DNA of 12,824 bases. Origin: DASXBA01 sp046729895 (GTDB taxonomy: Bacteria > Actinomycetota > Thermoleophilia > Solirubrobacterales > Thermoleophilaceae). This document shows positions 12,456 to 12,824 of this stretch, one piece after another (within the stretch, counting starts at the first letter, position 1; every line of letters begins with the position of its first letter). The translations under genes and the position numbers were made by a program. The notes below the pieces were generated by a model. The model saw only the letters and a program-made list of their open reading frames with translations, did no database searches and had not been told where the DNA came from. The stretch covers positions 1-12,824 of the forward strand of contig JBKPHP010000051.1 of the NCBI GenBank assembly GCA_046729895.1, written 5' to 3'.

Positions 12456-12824
12456 TCAGGCCGCCGGATTGATGGTGTTGGTCCCCGCCCGGCCGCTCGG
12501 CGTCTCGATGCGCTGCTCGCGCTCCTCCACCGGCTCGTAGTCGCGCTCGCGCTCGCCCGTGTAGATCTGGCGCGGCCGGGCGATCTTGGTCTCCTCGTCG
12601 TCGAGCATCTCGCGCCATTGCGCTACCCAGCCCGACGTCCGCGGGATGGCGAACATCACCGTGAACATGTCGGTGGGCAGGCCCAGGGCCTCGTAGATCA
12701 GGCCCGAGTAGAAGTCGACGTTGGGGTAGAGCTTCCGGTCCGTGAAGTAGTCGTCGTCGAGGGCGCGCTTCTCGAGCTCGGTGGCGATGTCGAGCTTGGG
12801 GTTCTTGCCGGTGACCTCGAACAC
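12456..12824 (-). CDS. gltA: Citrate synthase, C-terminal part (gene runs off the window)
   Basis: The visible 122 codons are the end of a citrate synthase, which condenses oxaloacetate and acetyl-CoA at the entry of the TCA cycle. Diagnostic segments are DDDYFTDRKLYPNVDFYSG, which carries the catalytic Asp in PNVDFYSG, then ALGLPTDMFTVMFAIPRTSGWVAQW, and RPRQIYTG near the end with its substrate-binding Arg. These are features of the GltA-type hexameric enzymes. The tail after IYTG (GERERDYEPVEEREQRIETPSGRAGTNTINPAA in part) is polar and somewhat long. The 5' part lies beyond position 12824, so the start, full length and promoter cannot be judged. The stop TGA is at 12456-12458. Confidence 0.95.
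   Translation of the reverse strand: MFEVTGKNPKLDIATELEKRALDDDYFTDRKLYPNVDFYSGLIYEALGLPTDMFTVMFAIPRTSGWVAQWREMLDDEETKIARPRQIYTGERERDYEPVEEREQRIETPSGRAGTNTINPAA

Overview
The window is high-GC bacterial chromosome, densely packed with housekeeping genes on both strands. A fused E2-E1 2-oxoglutarate dehydrogenase, start codons that are often GTG with little or no Shine-Dalgarno sequence, and the overall gene complement point to an actinobacterium. A deep-branching, Thermoleophilia/Solirubrobacterales-like lineage is my best guess, by inference only. No CRISPR array, insertion sequence, prophage gene or rRNA is visible.

Layout, left to right. Positions 1-154 hold no recognisable gene, only an 11-bp tandem repeat. 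A tRNA-Asp(GTC) lies on the minus strand at 155-229. Divergent from it is a short-chain dehydrogenase (267-1067, +), which runs almost stop-to-stop into a very large minus-strand gene (1074-5414). That gene encodes a single-chain 2-oxoglutarate dehydrogenase: two lipoyl domains, a peripheral-subunit-binding domain, an E2-type acyltransferase domain and a full E1o. Divergent from it is an FAD-binding oxidase of the alkyl-DHAP-synthase type (5530-7143, +). Just after that gene lies what looks like the C-terminal winged-helix piece of a metallo-beta-lactamase-fold hydrolase without its catalytic part (7199-7417, +). A GGDEF-EAL protein follows (7479-8927, +) with a clear promoter and Shine-Dalgarno sequence.

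A minus-strand cluster then reads, in transcription order, moaA (11605-10610), an uncharacterised pair overlapping by 4 nt (10561-10217 and 10220-9933), and metF (9820-8924). metF and the GGDEF-EAL gene converge so closely that both stop codons lie in one CTAG. Divergent from moaA is an HD-domain phosphohydrolase (11629-12414, +), and at the right edge is the 3' part of a citrate synthase gene (12824-12456, -).

Functionally, citrate synthase and the E2-E1 protein are TCA-cycle enzymes, MetF supplies 5-methyl-THF for methionine, MoaA starts molybdenum-cofactor synthesis, and the EAL protein probably lowers cyclic-di-GMP. These are mostly independent functions rather than one system. The points I find most notable are: (i) the all-in-one E2o-E1o chain with duplicated lipoyl domains; (ii) repeated TANNNT (or GATAAT) elements 6-8 nt upstream of start codons, suggesting leaderless transcripts, including a moaA/HD pair whose opposing -10 boxes overlap; (iii) the orphan MBL C-terminal fragment; and (iv) the uncharacterised coupled pair between moaA and metF.
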